DNA of 64,000 nucleotides from Burkholderia humptydooensis (GTDB lineage: Bacteria; Pseudomonadota; Gammaproteobacteria; Burkholderiales; Burkholderiaceae): contig NZ_CP013382.1 in assembly GCF_001513745.1 (NCBI RefSeq), forward strand, positions 2,170,001 to 2,234,000. The letters run 5' to 3'. The position numbers were made by a program, and so were the translations under genes. The notes beneath the pieces were generated by a model that was not told the DNA's origin, ran no database searches, and saw only the letters and a program-made list of their open reading frames with translations. Below are positions 1 to 19,300 of the stretch, one piece after another; within the stretch, counting starts at the first letter, position 1; the number at the start of each line of letters is the position of its first letter.

Positions 1-8950
<8,950 letters not shown>

Positions 8951-9274
8951 TCTGACTCGATCCCGCTCGTATCGTGTCTACGCCCGCACACGCCGCTCTG
9001 CCGCCCCGCGGACATTGACTGCCCGCGCCTCTCACCGTCGGCCGTTCACTCAAAAAATAAGGCAGCCGCTTCTTTCCCCCATGCCGCCGCCCCGGTTTTA
9101 CGCGGTCGCTTACGACATGTAAGTCGCGCAGGAGTATGACATAGAGGCTCCAAGAAACGCAAATCATTCTCGCTACCAATAGCAATTACAAATTGAATCG
9201 GCTACTCTATCGTGGCATTACGTCTCCCTGACATACGACTGCCCACCCTCTTATCTGATGAAGCAGGAGCTCCA
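8951..9274. promoter_or_regulatory. divergent intergenic region of the PKS/NRPS locus
   Basis: This stretch separates the leftward megasynthase from the rightward VOC/NRPS genes. The part around 9140-9235 is clearly richer in A and T than its flanks, as expected of a promoter region serving both directions. I see no convincing coding sequence and cannot assign a -35/-10 pair or an operator by eye. Confidence 0.4.
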
Positions 9275-9652
9275 ATGACCCTTCCCATGACTCGTGTGAT
9301 TCTTTACGTCCACGACGTGGCGCTGCTTAAGTCGTTCTATCAAAAGTATTTCGATCTGCCGGTCGTCGAGGAAATAGACGGCGAATGGGTGGTATTCAAG
9401 GCGGGAGAAATCGAACTGGCTCTGCACCTGGCCGGCGAGGCCTATCAGAAGAAGCCCGCGGCGCCCGCTCGACGGCGCACCAACACGAAATTCGTGTTCT
9501 TGATCGGAACGGGCATTGCCGAGCATCACGATCAGCTCGCGGCGGACGGCGTCGTCGTGCAGCCGATGAAGCGTTACGACGGCTTCGCTTATCAGATGTA
9601 CGACGGCGTCGATCCGGAAGGCAACGTATTCCAGGTCATGCAGTTCGACTGA
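9275..9652 (+). CDS. VOC-superfamily (glyoxalase/bleomycin-resistance fold) protein
   Basis: 125 residues. The start at 9275 is preferred over 9212 because an AGGAG sits six bases upstream (9265-9269). The N-terminus (RVILYVHDV) and the C-terminal DPEGNVFQV are typical of the vicinal-oxygen-chelate fold, which includes glyoxalases, dioxygenases and metal-free antibiotic-binding proteins. It is the first rightward gene after the divergent promoter, directly before the NRPS genes, so it is probably co-expressed with them. Binding the product for self-protection is one plausible role. A tailoring or isomerase role is equally possible, since sequence alone does not separate these subfamilies. Confidence 0.8.
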   Translation: MTLPMTRVILYVHDVALLKSFYQKYFDLPVVEEIDGEWVVFKAGEIELALHLAGEAYQKKPAAPARRRTNTKFVFLIGTGIAEHHDQLAADGVVVQPMKRYDGFAYQMYDGVDPEGNVFQVMQFD

Positions 9653-9721
9653 CGCCGTCCGCTTTCCCGTTTCTGCCGTTGCTTTCGATCATCCGCGATT
9701 TCACAGGCCCGAGCGCCATTC

Positions 9722-12700
9722 ATGACTACGCCCTCCCTGCTGGCGCACGCCCCGGGCCCGACGTGTTCCAGAACGCTTCCCATGACGCTGGGACAACGGC
9801 GGCTGTGGACGCTCGAACAACGTCATCCCGGCAGCGCCGCCTACCACCACCTCAGCGCGCTGCGACTCGCGGGTCCGCTGGACGAGGCCGCGCTGCGCGT
9901 GTGCCTGCAGCAAGCCGTCGACGCGCACGACAGCCTGCGCATGCGCTTCCCGCGCGTGAACGGCGAGCCGGTGTGCCGGATCGACGCGCGCTGCGCGCTG
10001 CCGTTGCGGCGCTACGATCTGAGCGGAATCGATGCGGATGCGTGCGACGCAGCGCTCCGGCAGTTGGCGCACGAAGAAGTCCGGCGCGCGTTCGATCTGG
10101 AAGCCGGGCCGCTGCTGCGCGCGAGTCTGCTGTCGATCGCGCCCGGACAAGCCGTTCTGCTGCTCTGCTTTCACCACATGATCACGGATGGCTGGTCATT
10201 AGGCATCCTGGTCAATGACATCGCGACGCGATATCGCGCCTATATATCGAACGACGCGCCGCCCCGGGACACTGCGCCCCGCCCCGCGCGCGAGACGATC
10301 GACGACTATGTCTCCCAGACGCTCGGCGCGATCGGGACGCCCGCCCATCTCGCGTCGCTGAACTACTGGCAACAGCAGTTGGCTGGCCTGAGATGGACGC
10401 GGATTCCGGTCGACGCCGCGCCGGCGGCACACGCGCCGGTCTCCCGGCGGGGCCGCACGCTGCGCCGCCGTTTCGACGACGTGCCGACGGCGCTCGACGC
10501 GCCGGCGCGCAAGCTGTGCGTAACGCGCTATCAGTTGTTGCTGACCGCGTTCCTGCTGTACCTGTCCCGACGTTGCGGCAGCAACGATGTCGCGATCGCG
10601 ACGCTGCTCGCCAACCGCAACACGCGCGCCCGGCAGCACCTCGTCGGCTACCTCGCCAACACGGTCGTGGTTCGGCATCGTTTCGCGCCGGAACAGCGGG
10701 CGGCCGAACTCGTCTCCGGCGTGGCGGCCACGGTCCGCGATCTGCTGCGGCACGGCGAGGTATCGCTGTACAGCATCGCGGAGCACATCCCGCAAGCGGT
10801 ATCGCGGGAGCCGTCCATTCTGTTCGCTTTCCAGAACAACCCGTTGCCGCCGATGCAGCTCGGCGACGTGGCGCTGACGGCGCTCGACCTCGAAACGGGT
10901 TGCGCAAAATTCGATCTCAGCGTCTATGTCGCGGAAAGCGAAGGCAGTCTCGATCTGTGGATCGAATACGATACGGGGCTTTATCGCGACGCGAGCATCG
11001 CGTCGCTCATCGAGGGCTTCCGCGCGACGATTGACGCACTGTGCGCGGCGCTCGCCGATCCCGGCACGAGCGTCGAGCGGCGGCTCTCCGGCGTCGTCGC
11101 GCCGTCCGCGCTGCTCGGCGCCGATCCGGTCGCGAACCCGGACGCGTCGCTGCTCCGCGCGCTGCTGGACTGCGCGGCGCGCACGCCGGACGCGGTCGCG
11201 CTCGAAGCCGACGGCCAGATCCTCACCTTTGCCCGCATGCGCGACGGCGTCGCGTCGATCGCCGCCGCCCTCGATCGGCTTGGCGCGGCGCCGGGCGAAC
11301 GCGTCGCGATACTTGGCGAACGCACCCCGGCCACGCTGTGCACGATCTGGGCCTGCCTCGCGCTCGGTCTCACCTACCTGCCGCTCGCGCGGGATCTACC
11401 GAACGCGAAGCTGCGGCTCATTCTCGACGATGCGGCGCCCGACTGGCTGCTCGCCGACGCGCCCGTGCACGATCTGCCGGGCGCGTGGCGGGTGGTGTCG
11501 CCCTGGCTCGCGGGTCCGCCGGCGCACGCGGCGCTCGCGCGCGCGGCGTCGTTGCCGCCGATGCTGCCGGCCTACCTGCTCTACACGTCCGGATCGACGG
11601 GCCGCCCCAAAGGCGTCCTCGTGTCGCGCGCCAACCTGGACGCCTTCTGCGCGGCGATGGACCAGACCGTGCCCCGCACACGCTCGGATGTCTGGCTCGC
11701 GGTGTCGAGCCTGTCGTTCGACATTTCCGCCGTCGAACTCCTGTGGGCAATGAGCCGGGGCTTCCGGGTCCGGGTCGACACCCTGGCGGCGCTCTGCGCG
11801 TCGCGCGCGCCGAGCACGCGCGAGGACGCCGGCCCGATCCCGTCGCTGAGCGCCTTCTACTTCGGGTCCACGGACCTGTACGCGCCCGACGAGCACCTCC
11901 GGATCCTCGAGCACACGGCCCAATGGGCCGATCGCCACGGCTTCCACGCGCTCTGGACGCCCGAGCGTCACTTCTCGTCGTTCGGCGGTTTTTTCTCGAA
12001 CCCCGCCCTGACCTGCACGCATCTCGCCGCGCTCACCGAGCGCATTGCGATTCGCGCCGGCAGCGTCATCGGTCCGCTGCACCATACTGTCCGGCTGGCG
12101 GAGGACTGGGCCGCCGTCGCGCGGCTGTCGGGCGGCCGCGCCGGCCTCTCGCTCGCCCCAGGCTGGAATCCGGCCGATTTCGTGCTCGCCGGGCGACCGG
12201 TCGCGGAACGCGCGGACACCGTGGCACAGCAGGTGCGCGACCTGAGGCGGCTATGGAACGGCGAGCCGATCGCGTTTCGCGATCCCGACGGACGCTATTT
12301 CAACGCCCGCATGCCGCGTGTGTCGCGCGCCGACGTCCCGCTCGCGTTGACGGTGTCGAACCGCCCCGAGCAGTTCGAACTCGCGGCGGAACAGGGACTC
12401 GACGTACTCACGCATTTGCTCGAACAGGACGTGACGCAGCTATCGCGCAATATCGAGCGTTACCGCCAAACCTGGCAGACCTGTCACGGCGAGGCGAGCC
12501 CGCCGGGCCGCGTCGTGCTGATGCTGCACACCTACCTCGACGCCGCCGACGACACGGCGTCCGCCGTCGCCCAGCCATTTCTCGCCCGCTATCTGGCCAG
12601 CGCGCGCAACGCGCTGCGCAGTCTCGCGAACGGCCATGAGACGCCCGAGCCTCACACGGAAAGCGGACTGCTCGACAGCGCCGCCCGGCGGCTCATCGTC

Positions 12701-15700
12701 GAGCGCAGCCTGATCTGCGGCGCGGGGACGGCGAGGCGGCGGCTGCGGCAACTGCAACGGCTCGGCGTAGACGAAATCGCCTGCCTGATCGATTTCGGTC
12801 CCGATCGCGCAGCCATCCTCGCCAGCCTGGAGCGGCTCGCAACGGTGCGCGACACCGCCTGCCAGCCGCGCGCCGAACCCGTCGCGCCGCCGCCCGCGAC
12901 CCACTTGCAATGCACGCCGTCGGCCGCACGGCTGCTCGTCGCGCGTGCGGATGGTCTGCCCGCGCAACTGGACAGACTCGCCTGCTGGGCGATCGGCGGC
13001 GAGGCCCTCGACGACGCGCTGGCGCGGCAGTTGCGCCAGTCGACCGACGCGACCCTGCTGAACCTGTATGGCCCGACCGAAGCGACGATATGGGCCACCT
13101 GCGCCGCCATTCCCGCGCGGCGCGTCGGGCCGCTCAGCATCGGCCGGCCGCTGGCGGGCACGCGCGTCCATCTGCTGGACGACGCGCTGCGCCCCGTGCC
13201 GCCGGGCGTCGAAGGGCAGATCCATCTCGGCGGCGCGGGCGTCTCGCAAGGGTACTGGCGACAACCCGCGCTGAGCGCGGCAGCCTTCATCCCGGATCCG
13301 TTCGGCGGGCCCGGCGCGCGCCTGTACGCCACGGGCGACTACGGCCGCATCACTGCGTCCGGGACGCTCGAATTCACTGGCCGCCGCGACAGTCAGATCA
13401 AGCTTCATGGCCATCGCGTCGAACTGACGGGCCTGCGCGACACGCTGCTGCGGCATTCCGCCGTGGCGGATGCGTACGTTCATCCGAGTGCGGACGCGGC
13501 GACGCACAGCGGGCCGCGGATCGTCGCCTTCGTCGTGCCGCGCGAGCCGGCGGGCGACGCACTGGCCGCCGATTTGCGCGACCACCTCGGCCATTACTGG
13601 GAGCTCGGCAGCCAGCCGCACGACATCGTTCTCGTGCCGTCGATCCCGCTCACCGCCAGCCAGAAGACCGACACTCGGCGTCTTGACGCCATGCATCGCG
13701 CGCACCTCGAACAAGCGTCATCCGTCGCGCCGACGTGCGTCGACGATCCCCGGTCAGCCGCGGCCCGCGCCGAACTGATCGACATCTGGCGGACGGCGCT
13801 GCCCGGCTTCGAGGCCGGCGCGGATTTTCATCGCGCGGGCGGCAATTCGCTGATCGCGGTGCGGCTGCTGGCGCAGGCGAACGCCCGCTTCGGCGTCGAC
13901 CTCACGCTGCAGGACTTTTACCGCTCGCCGACGCTGGCCGGTCATCTGCGCGCGATCCTCGCGAGCGGCGCCCGCGCGCCGGCAGGCGCGCTGACGCGCA
14001 TCGCACGACGCGGCGACTATCCGACCTCGTTCGCGCAGCGCGCGATGCTCATTCTCGACGCGATGGGCCATGCGCGTCACGACGCCTATCACGATCATGT
14101 CGTGCTCGAACTCGACGGTGCGCTATCGGTCGACGCGCTCCGGCGAGCCTATGCGACGCTGTTGCAGCGTCACCGCATCTTCACCACCGCCTACCGCTTC
14201 GAGGCAGGCGACTACCTGCAGGTATGGCGCGACGATGTCCCGCCTGATTTTCGTATCGTCGACGCCCCGGCGTCCCGTCACGAAGCCCTCCTGAGCGCTT
14301 TCGTCGAGGAGCCGTTCGATCTGGCCGGCGGCCGGGTCGTGCGCGCGCTGCTGCTGCCGATTGGGGGCTCCGCGTCGCGCCTGTGCGTCGCCATCCATCA
14401 CGTCGTCAGCGACGGCGCGACCTTGCGGATGATGCTGGAAGAATTGCTGCACCACTACCAGCGGGCCGTGGACGGCCAGCCGGTGAACGCGGCCGAGGCC
14501 GACTGGCAGTACGTCGATTTCGCGCACTGGCAGCGCCAGCACGTCGATGCCCGCCGCGCGGAACTGGAAGCCTTCTGGAGCAGCCAGCTCGCCCGCGGCC
14601 GCTGCGCCACGCGCATCGGGCCGGCGCGCGCGCCGGTCGACGCCGGCCCGATGCCCGCGGCCGGACACCTGCACATCGAAATCGACGCCGCCGCAACGCG
14701 GATCATCGACGAACAGGTCGTCACGCATCGCATCGGCGAACTGACCGTGCTGACCGCGCCCCTCGTTCTCGTGCTCGAGCAACCCAGCGCGGACGCGCCC
14801 GTCGCGATCGCCACCGATGCGCGCAACCGCGAACGTCCGGAGTTCGAGCGCATTCCCGGCATGATGGTCAACCAGTTGCTGCTGGCCATGCGCATGCCCG
14901 ACGCGGGCGACCTCGACACGGTCCTGCAAGCCTGTCAGCGCCAGATCGCCGATGCGTTCAGCCATCAGGCGTATCCGTACGAGCGGCTGGTCGCGCTGTC
15001 GCGCAAATCGCCGGCAGGGCCCGACGGCACGGCGCTGTTCGACGTCAAGTTCGTGCTGAACGATGCGCGCACACCGGTCGCCGCACCTGGCTTTCACATC
15101 GTCGAGCGCACGCTGCCGCCGCGCGTCGCGAAGTTCGGCATGCTCATCAACATCGCGCGCGACGGCGACCGCTTCACGGGAAGCATCGTGTTCGACAGCC
15201 GCCGCTACTCGGCCGATGCCGTCCGGCAACTATGGGACGACTACCGCTTCATGCTCGAACACCTGCCGCGCATGCGCGACGTGCGCGACGCGCGACACGC
15301 GCTGGCGGCGCGGCGCAGCCGCGGCGACGCGCCACGCGGCCCGACGCCCGAAGCCGCGCGCGCTCCGGACATGCCGTCGCTGCTGATGCAGTTGCGCAAC
15401 GCGCGCCGCCAGCCGTTGGCGCCCGCGCGCGCGATGCTGCGCGTGCTCGCGGAGGACGCCGGCTGCCCCGTGCCCAGGATCGAACCGGAGCGTCCCGGCA
15501 CGCCGCTCGCGACCGTGATCGCGGAAGCGAGAAGCGCCATCGTCGAACACGTTCAACGCGATGGCGCGGTCTTGCTGAAAGGTTTCGCCGGCGTCACCGC
15601 CGCCGAACTCACGCGGGTCGCGACCGACCTGTGCGGTGAACTCGTCCCGTACATCGAACGGTCGACGCCGCGCATCCGTCTGGGCGATTCGCTCTACACG

Positions 15701-16384
15701 GCGACGGAATACCCGGCGCACCAGCGTATCGACCTGCACAATGAAAATGCCTATGCGCATCGCTGGCCGGGGACCCTGTTCTTCTGGTGCGCGCAGCCCG
15801 CCTCGTCGGGCGGCGAAACGCTGCTGGCGGATTCCCGCCGCATCCTCGCCCGGCTTCCGGACGCGCTGCGCGACACGTTCCTGCGCAAAGGCGTGCTGTA
15901 CCGGCGCGAGCTCGGCCCACCGCTCGGCATGGCGTGGCAGTACGTGTTTCAGTGCGACCAGCGCAACGAAGCCGACGCCCTCGGCCGCGCCGCGGGCTAC
16001 CAGATCACCTGGCGTTCGGACGAACGCGTCAGCCTGGCCCGTGTCGCGGACGCAGTCGCGACGCATCCTGTCACCGGCGCCGCGTGCTGGTTCAACCACG
16101 CGCTGTTCTTCCACGAAAGCAGCCTGCCCGACGGCATTCGCGACGGTCTGCGCACGCTGTACGGGGAAGACTACCTGCCTCATCAGTCGTTCTACGGGGA
16201 CGGCTCGCCGATCGATCAGCCCGCGCTCGATGCGCTCCGCTCGGCGCATCGGCATTGCGAACGCACGCTGCGGCTGGAACAGGACGATGTGTTGATCATC
16301 GACAACCTGCTGATGGCCCACGGCCGTTGCGCGTATGAAGGCCCGCGCGACATCCGGCTGATCATGGGAAAAACAATCGAATGA
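9722..16384 (+). CDS. NRPS: C - A(Gly) with inserted luciferase-like monooxygenase - PCP - C - TauD
   Basis: 2220 residues. C1 carries an intact HHMITDG (from about residue 151). The A domain starts near 470, with A3 near 620-632 and A4 near 667. A flavin-dependent luciferase-like monooxygenase domain (about 706-1040) sits between A4 and A5, and the A domain resumes near 1059. The code read by hand is DIVQAGLIWK, close to glycine (DILQLGLIWK). The PCP serine is 1376, in a GGNSL variant. C2 (about 1425-1850) has HHVVSDG from 1559. The C-terminus (about 1900-2220) is a TauD/SyrP-like Fe(II)/2-oxoglutarate dioxygenase with His2006-x-Glu2008, distal His2200 and Arg2212. Insertion of such oxygenases in a Gly A domain is known from myxothiazol and melithiazol synthetases, where glycine is alpha-oxidised. 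No carrier follows C2. No clear Shine-Dalgarno precedes 9722; 9782 is an alternative start. Confidence 0.93.
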   Translation: MTTPSLLAHAPGPTCSRTLPMTLGQRRLWTLEQRHPGSAAYHHLSALRLAGPLDEAALRVCLQQAVDAHDSLRMRFPRVNGEPVCRIDARCALPLRRYDLSGIDADACDAALRQLAHEEVRRAFDLEAGPLLRASLLSIAPGQAVLLLCFHHMITDGWSLGILVNDIATRYRAYISNDAPPRDTAPRPARETIDDYVSQTLGAIGTPAHLASLNYWQQQLAGLRWTRIPVDAAPAAHAPVSRRGRTLRRRFDDVPTALDAPARKLCVTRYQLLLTAFLLYLSRRCGSNDVAIATLLANRNTRARQHLVGYLANTVVVRHRFAPEQRAAELVSGVAATVRDLLRHGEVSLYSIAEHIPQAVSREPSILFAFQNNPLPPMQLGDVALTALDLETGCAKFDLSVYVAESEGSLDLWIEYDTGLYRDASIASLIEGFRATIDALCAALADPGTSVERRLSGVVAPSALLGADPVANPDASLLRALLDCAARTPDAVALEADGQILTFARMRDGVASIAAALDRLGAAPGERVAILGERTPATLCTIWACLALGLTYLPLARDLPNAKLRLILDDAAPDWLLADAPVHDLPGAWRVVSPWLAGPPAHAALARAASLPPMLPAYLLYTSGSTGRPKGVLVSRANLDAFCAAMDQTVPRTRSDVWLAVSSLSFDISAVELLWAMSRGFRVRVDTLAALCASRAPSTREDAGPIPSLSAFYFGSTDLYAPDEHLRILEHTAQWADRHGFHALWTPERHFSSFGGFFSNPALTCTHLAALTERIAIRAGSVIGPLHHTVRLAEDWAAVARLSGGRAGLSLAPGWNPADFVLAGRPVAERADTVAQQVRDLRRLWNGEPIAFRDPDGRYFNARMPRVSRADVPLALTVSNRPEQFELAAEQGLDVLTHLLEQDVTQLSRNIERYRQTWQTCHGEASPPGRVVLMLHTYLDAADDTASAVAQPFLARYLASARNALRSLANGHETPEPHTESGLLDSAARRLIVERSLICGAGTARRRLRQLQRLGVDEIACLIDFGPDRAAILASLERLATVRDTACQPRAEPVAPPPATHLQCTPSAARLLVARADGLPAQLDRLACWAIGGEALDDALARQLRQSTDATLLNLYGPTEATIWATCAAIPARRVGPLSIGRPLAGTRVHLLDDALRPVPPGVEGQIHLGGAGVSQGYWRQPALSAAAFIPDPFGGPGARLYATGDYGRITASGTLEFTGRRDSQIKLHGHRVELTGLRDTLLRHSAVADAYVHPSADAATHSGPRIVAFVVPREPAGDALAADLRDHLGHYWELGSQPHDIVLVPSIPLTASQKTDTRRLDAMHRAHLEQASSVAPTCVDDPRSAAARAELIDIWRTALPGFEAGADFHRAGGNSLIAVRLLAQANARFGVDLTLQDFYRSPTLAGHLRAILASGARAPAGALTRIARRGDYPTSFAQRAMLILDAMGHARHDAYHDHVVLELDGALSVDALRRAYATLLQRHRIFTTAYRFEAGDYLQVWRDDVPPDFRIVDAPASRHEALLSAFVEEPFDLAGGRVVRALLLPIGGSASRLCVAIHHVVSDGATLRMMLEELLHHYQRAVDGQPVNAAEADWQYVDFAHWQRQHVDARRAELEAFWSSQLARGRCATRIGPARAPVDAGPMPAAGHLHIEIDAAATRIIDEQVVTHRIGELTVLTAPLVLVLEQPSADAPVAIATDARNRERPEFERIPGMMVNQLLLAMRMPDAGDLDTVLQACQRQIADAFSHQAYPYERLVALSRKSPAGPDGTALFDVKFVLNDARTPVAAPGFHIVERTLPPRVAKFGMLINIARDGDRFTGSIVFDSRRYSADAVRQLWDDYRFMLEHLPRMRDVRDARHALAARRSRGDAPRGPTPEAARAPDMPSLLMQLRNARRQPLAPARAMLRVLAEDAGCPVPRIEPERPGTPLATVIAEARSAIVEHVQRDGAVLLKGFAGVTAAELTRVATDLCGELVPYIERSTPRIRLGDSLYTATEYPAHQRIDLHNENAYAHRWPGTLFFWCAQPASSGGETLLADSRRILARLPDALRDTFLRKGVLYRRELGPPLGMAWQYVFQCDQRNEADALGRAAGYQITWRSDERVSLARVADAVATHPVTGAACWFNHALFFHESSLPDGIRDGLRTLYGEDYLPHQSFYGDGSPIDQPALDALRSAHRHCERTLRLEQDDVLIIDNLLMAHGRCAYEGPRDIRLIMGKTIE

Positions 16385-16388
16385 CATC

Positions 16389-19300
16389 ATGAAGATCGAC
16401 TTGCGAAACGCGTCGCCGGGATACCGCCTTTCTCCACAGCAACAGGCGCAATGGCCGGGCGACGGCACCCGGCGCGCCTACGTCGTCACCCTGACGCTGG
16501 ACGGCAGACTGGATTCGCATCGCCTCCTCGACGCCGCCAACGCCGTGGCGCGGCGGTACGAAATTCTTCGCACTGTCGTCCGTCCGCTTCCTGACGGCGC
16601 AGGCGCGATACAGATGGTCGGCGCGCATGAGCCGGCGACGACGCTGCCGGCGCGCTTGCCGTCCGACGACGCGCCGTTCGGCGTCGCGCTGCGCGATGAC
16701 GCGGCGGGTTGCGTCATCGACGTGAGCATCGATGGTTCGTGCGCGGATCGCTGGTCGGTCGCGACGATCCTCGAGCGCCTGGCCGATGCATATCGGGATG
16801 CGCGGTTGCCTGACGCGCGCCCCGTCATCGAATATCCCGATCTGAGCGAGGGCTACCACACGCTGCTGCTCGACCCGGCGGGACGCCGCTATTGGAACCA
16901 GCGTCTCGCTTCGACGCGCGCGGCGACGCATGACGCCGCACCGCCCGCCCCGGCGAGCGAGGTCGCGCACAGCACGACGCTCGCGTGCGACGCCGGATTG
17001 ACGGAAACCGAGTGCTTCGCGCGCTGGGTGCTGTTCCTGACGAAATGGACGCGCAGCCGCGCGGTCATCGCGGGCTATCTCGCGCCGGGCAACCGGTTCG
17101 CCGAGCATGCTGATCTGGTCGGACCCATCGCGCGGCCGCTCGCGCTGCCATTCGAAGTCGATTGGTCGTCGGACGTCGATTCGATCCTCCGCGCGATCGC
17201 CCGGCAGATCGATGCCGATCTCGCGCAGGCCGATCATTTCGACTGCACGGCGCCCGGGCCTGTCGCCGGTCCGGCGTTCATGTTCGAGCCATCTTGCGCG
17301 CTGCCCGCCGTCTTCGCCGGCCTCCGCGTGCTTGATGCGACGTTGCGGACGCCACCTTCGTCGGCCGTTCTGCAACTGTCCATGATTGCACCCGGCGTGC
17401 TGCGTCTGAGCGCGCGCGATCTGCCCCATGCGCGGTTCGAAACGATGATCGCGCAAGTGCGCGGCGTGTTTGACCCCGCCGCGCCCATCGGCGGCATGCG
17501 GCCCGGCGCCGTCGCCCCGCGCGGCAACGACGCCGCCTTGGACCAGGCGCACGACATGCCGTGCGTCGCGGATACCGTGCGCCACTGGGCGCGGCATCGT
17601 CCCGAGCACATCGCGCTGCGCGATGCGACGCAGTCGATGTCCTATGCCGCGCTCGACGTCGCCGTGCGCGACGCGGCCCGCACGCTCGCCGCGCGCGGCG
17701 TCTCGCATCGCGATACCGTCGCGCTGCAAACGCGCCGAGGGGTGGAATGGGTCGTCTGGTGGCTGGCGATATGGCGCACGGGCGCGGTCGTGTTGCCGCT
17801 GCCGGCCGATGCATCCGCCGAACGCACCGCGCAAGGGTGCGCGCAGGCCGGCGCGCGCTGGCTCGTCTCGACCACGACGCCTGCCGATCACACCGCGGGC
17901 CTGCCGCCCGTGATCACGCCGACGGCCGAGCGCGCGTGCGTCGAAGCGACCGCCCCGGACCATCGCCCCGCCGCCAATGAGCCCGCGTACATCCTGTTTA
18001 CGTCGGGCTCGACGGGCACGCCCAAAGCCGTCACGGTCAGCCATCACGCGTTGTCGACCTATCTCGGCTGGGCGCGGACGCGCTACGCAAGCGAGCGCCA
18101 CGGCGGCACGATCGTGCATTCCGAGCTCACTTTCGATTTCACGCAAACCTGCCTGTGGCTGCCGCTGCTGGCGGGCGAAACGGTGCGCTTCGCGCCCGAT
18201 CCCGTCACGCCCGCCATGTTGTACGACCTGCTGCTCTGCGAGCCACCGCTATCGTTCATCAAGCTCACGCCCGCGCACCTGCAAGGGTTCGCGGCACTCG
18301 AAACACTGAATCCGCGCGCCGTGCCGTGGCCGGATCACGTGGTGGTGGGCGGCGCGGCGCTCGCGGGCGCGATGTTGCCGCCCTCGCTGCGGCGCGCACG
18401 CGCGATCATCCACAACGAATATGGTCCCACCGAAGCCACCGTCGGCTGCTGCGTGCAGAGCGAGCCGGCCGAGGGCATCTCGCCGGGATCTGTCTCGATC
18501 GGCGCGGCCACGCCGCGTAGCGCGCTCCTGGTGCTCGACGCCGAATTGCAGCCCGCTCCGGCAGGAGAAGCCGGCGAGCTGTATCTCAGCGGCGATCAAC
18601 TGGCCCTCGGCTATGTCGGCAATCCAGCGGAAACCGCGCAGCGATTCCTGCCGAATCCCGCCCCCGGCAGCCCCGGGGAACGGGTCTATCGCACCGGCGA
18701 CCTGGTCCGGCGCACGCCTGACGATCACCTTGTCTTCGTCGGGCGCGTGGACGACATGATCAAACGAAACGGCGTGCGCATCGAACCTGGAGCCATCACG
18801 GCGCACGTGCTGCGCCATCCGGGCGTATCCGGTTGCCACACATTCGCGCAGCGGCCCGCGCCCGCGTCGGAACCGCTGGTCGTTTGCGCCGTCGTCGGCG
18901 ACGGGGTCGACGTGCATGCGCTGCGCGCGTGGCTCGCGTCGCAGTTGCCGGCGCACACGATGCCGAATCGCATCGTGCCGGTCGACACGCTGCCCTGCAC
19001 GCCGCAAGGCAAGATCGACGAACGGGCGCTCGCCGCCAGCCTGTCCGTCGCGGCCCCCGCCCCGCCTTCGCTCGCCACGCGCGCGGAAACGGTGCTCGGC
19101 GCCATCTGGCGCGCCACGCTCGGCGCGACGGAGATCACGCCGTCCAGCCATTTCTTCGTCGAAGGCGGAGATTCGATCCGGGCAATCACTGTCGCCGTCG
19201 AAGCGCGCAAGCAAGGCCTCCTGCTGACCGCGGAACACCTTTTTCAGCATCCGGTGCTGCGCGATCTCGCGGCCGCGGCCACGGCCGCCGGCCCCGTTCC

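Noticed and set aside
13754..15229. Minus-strand open frames opposite the NRPS, up to 368 codons
   Set aside because: They mirror the codon pattern of the real gene, have no domain signature and no ribosome site.
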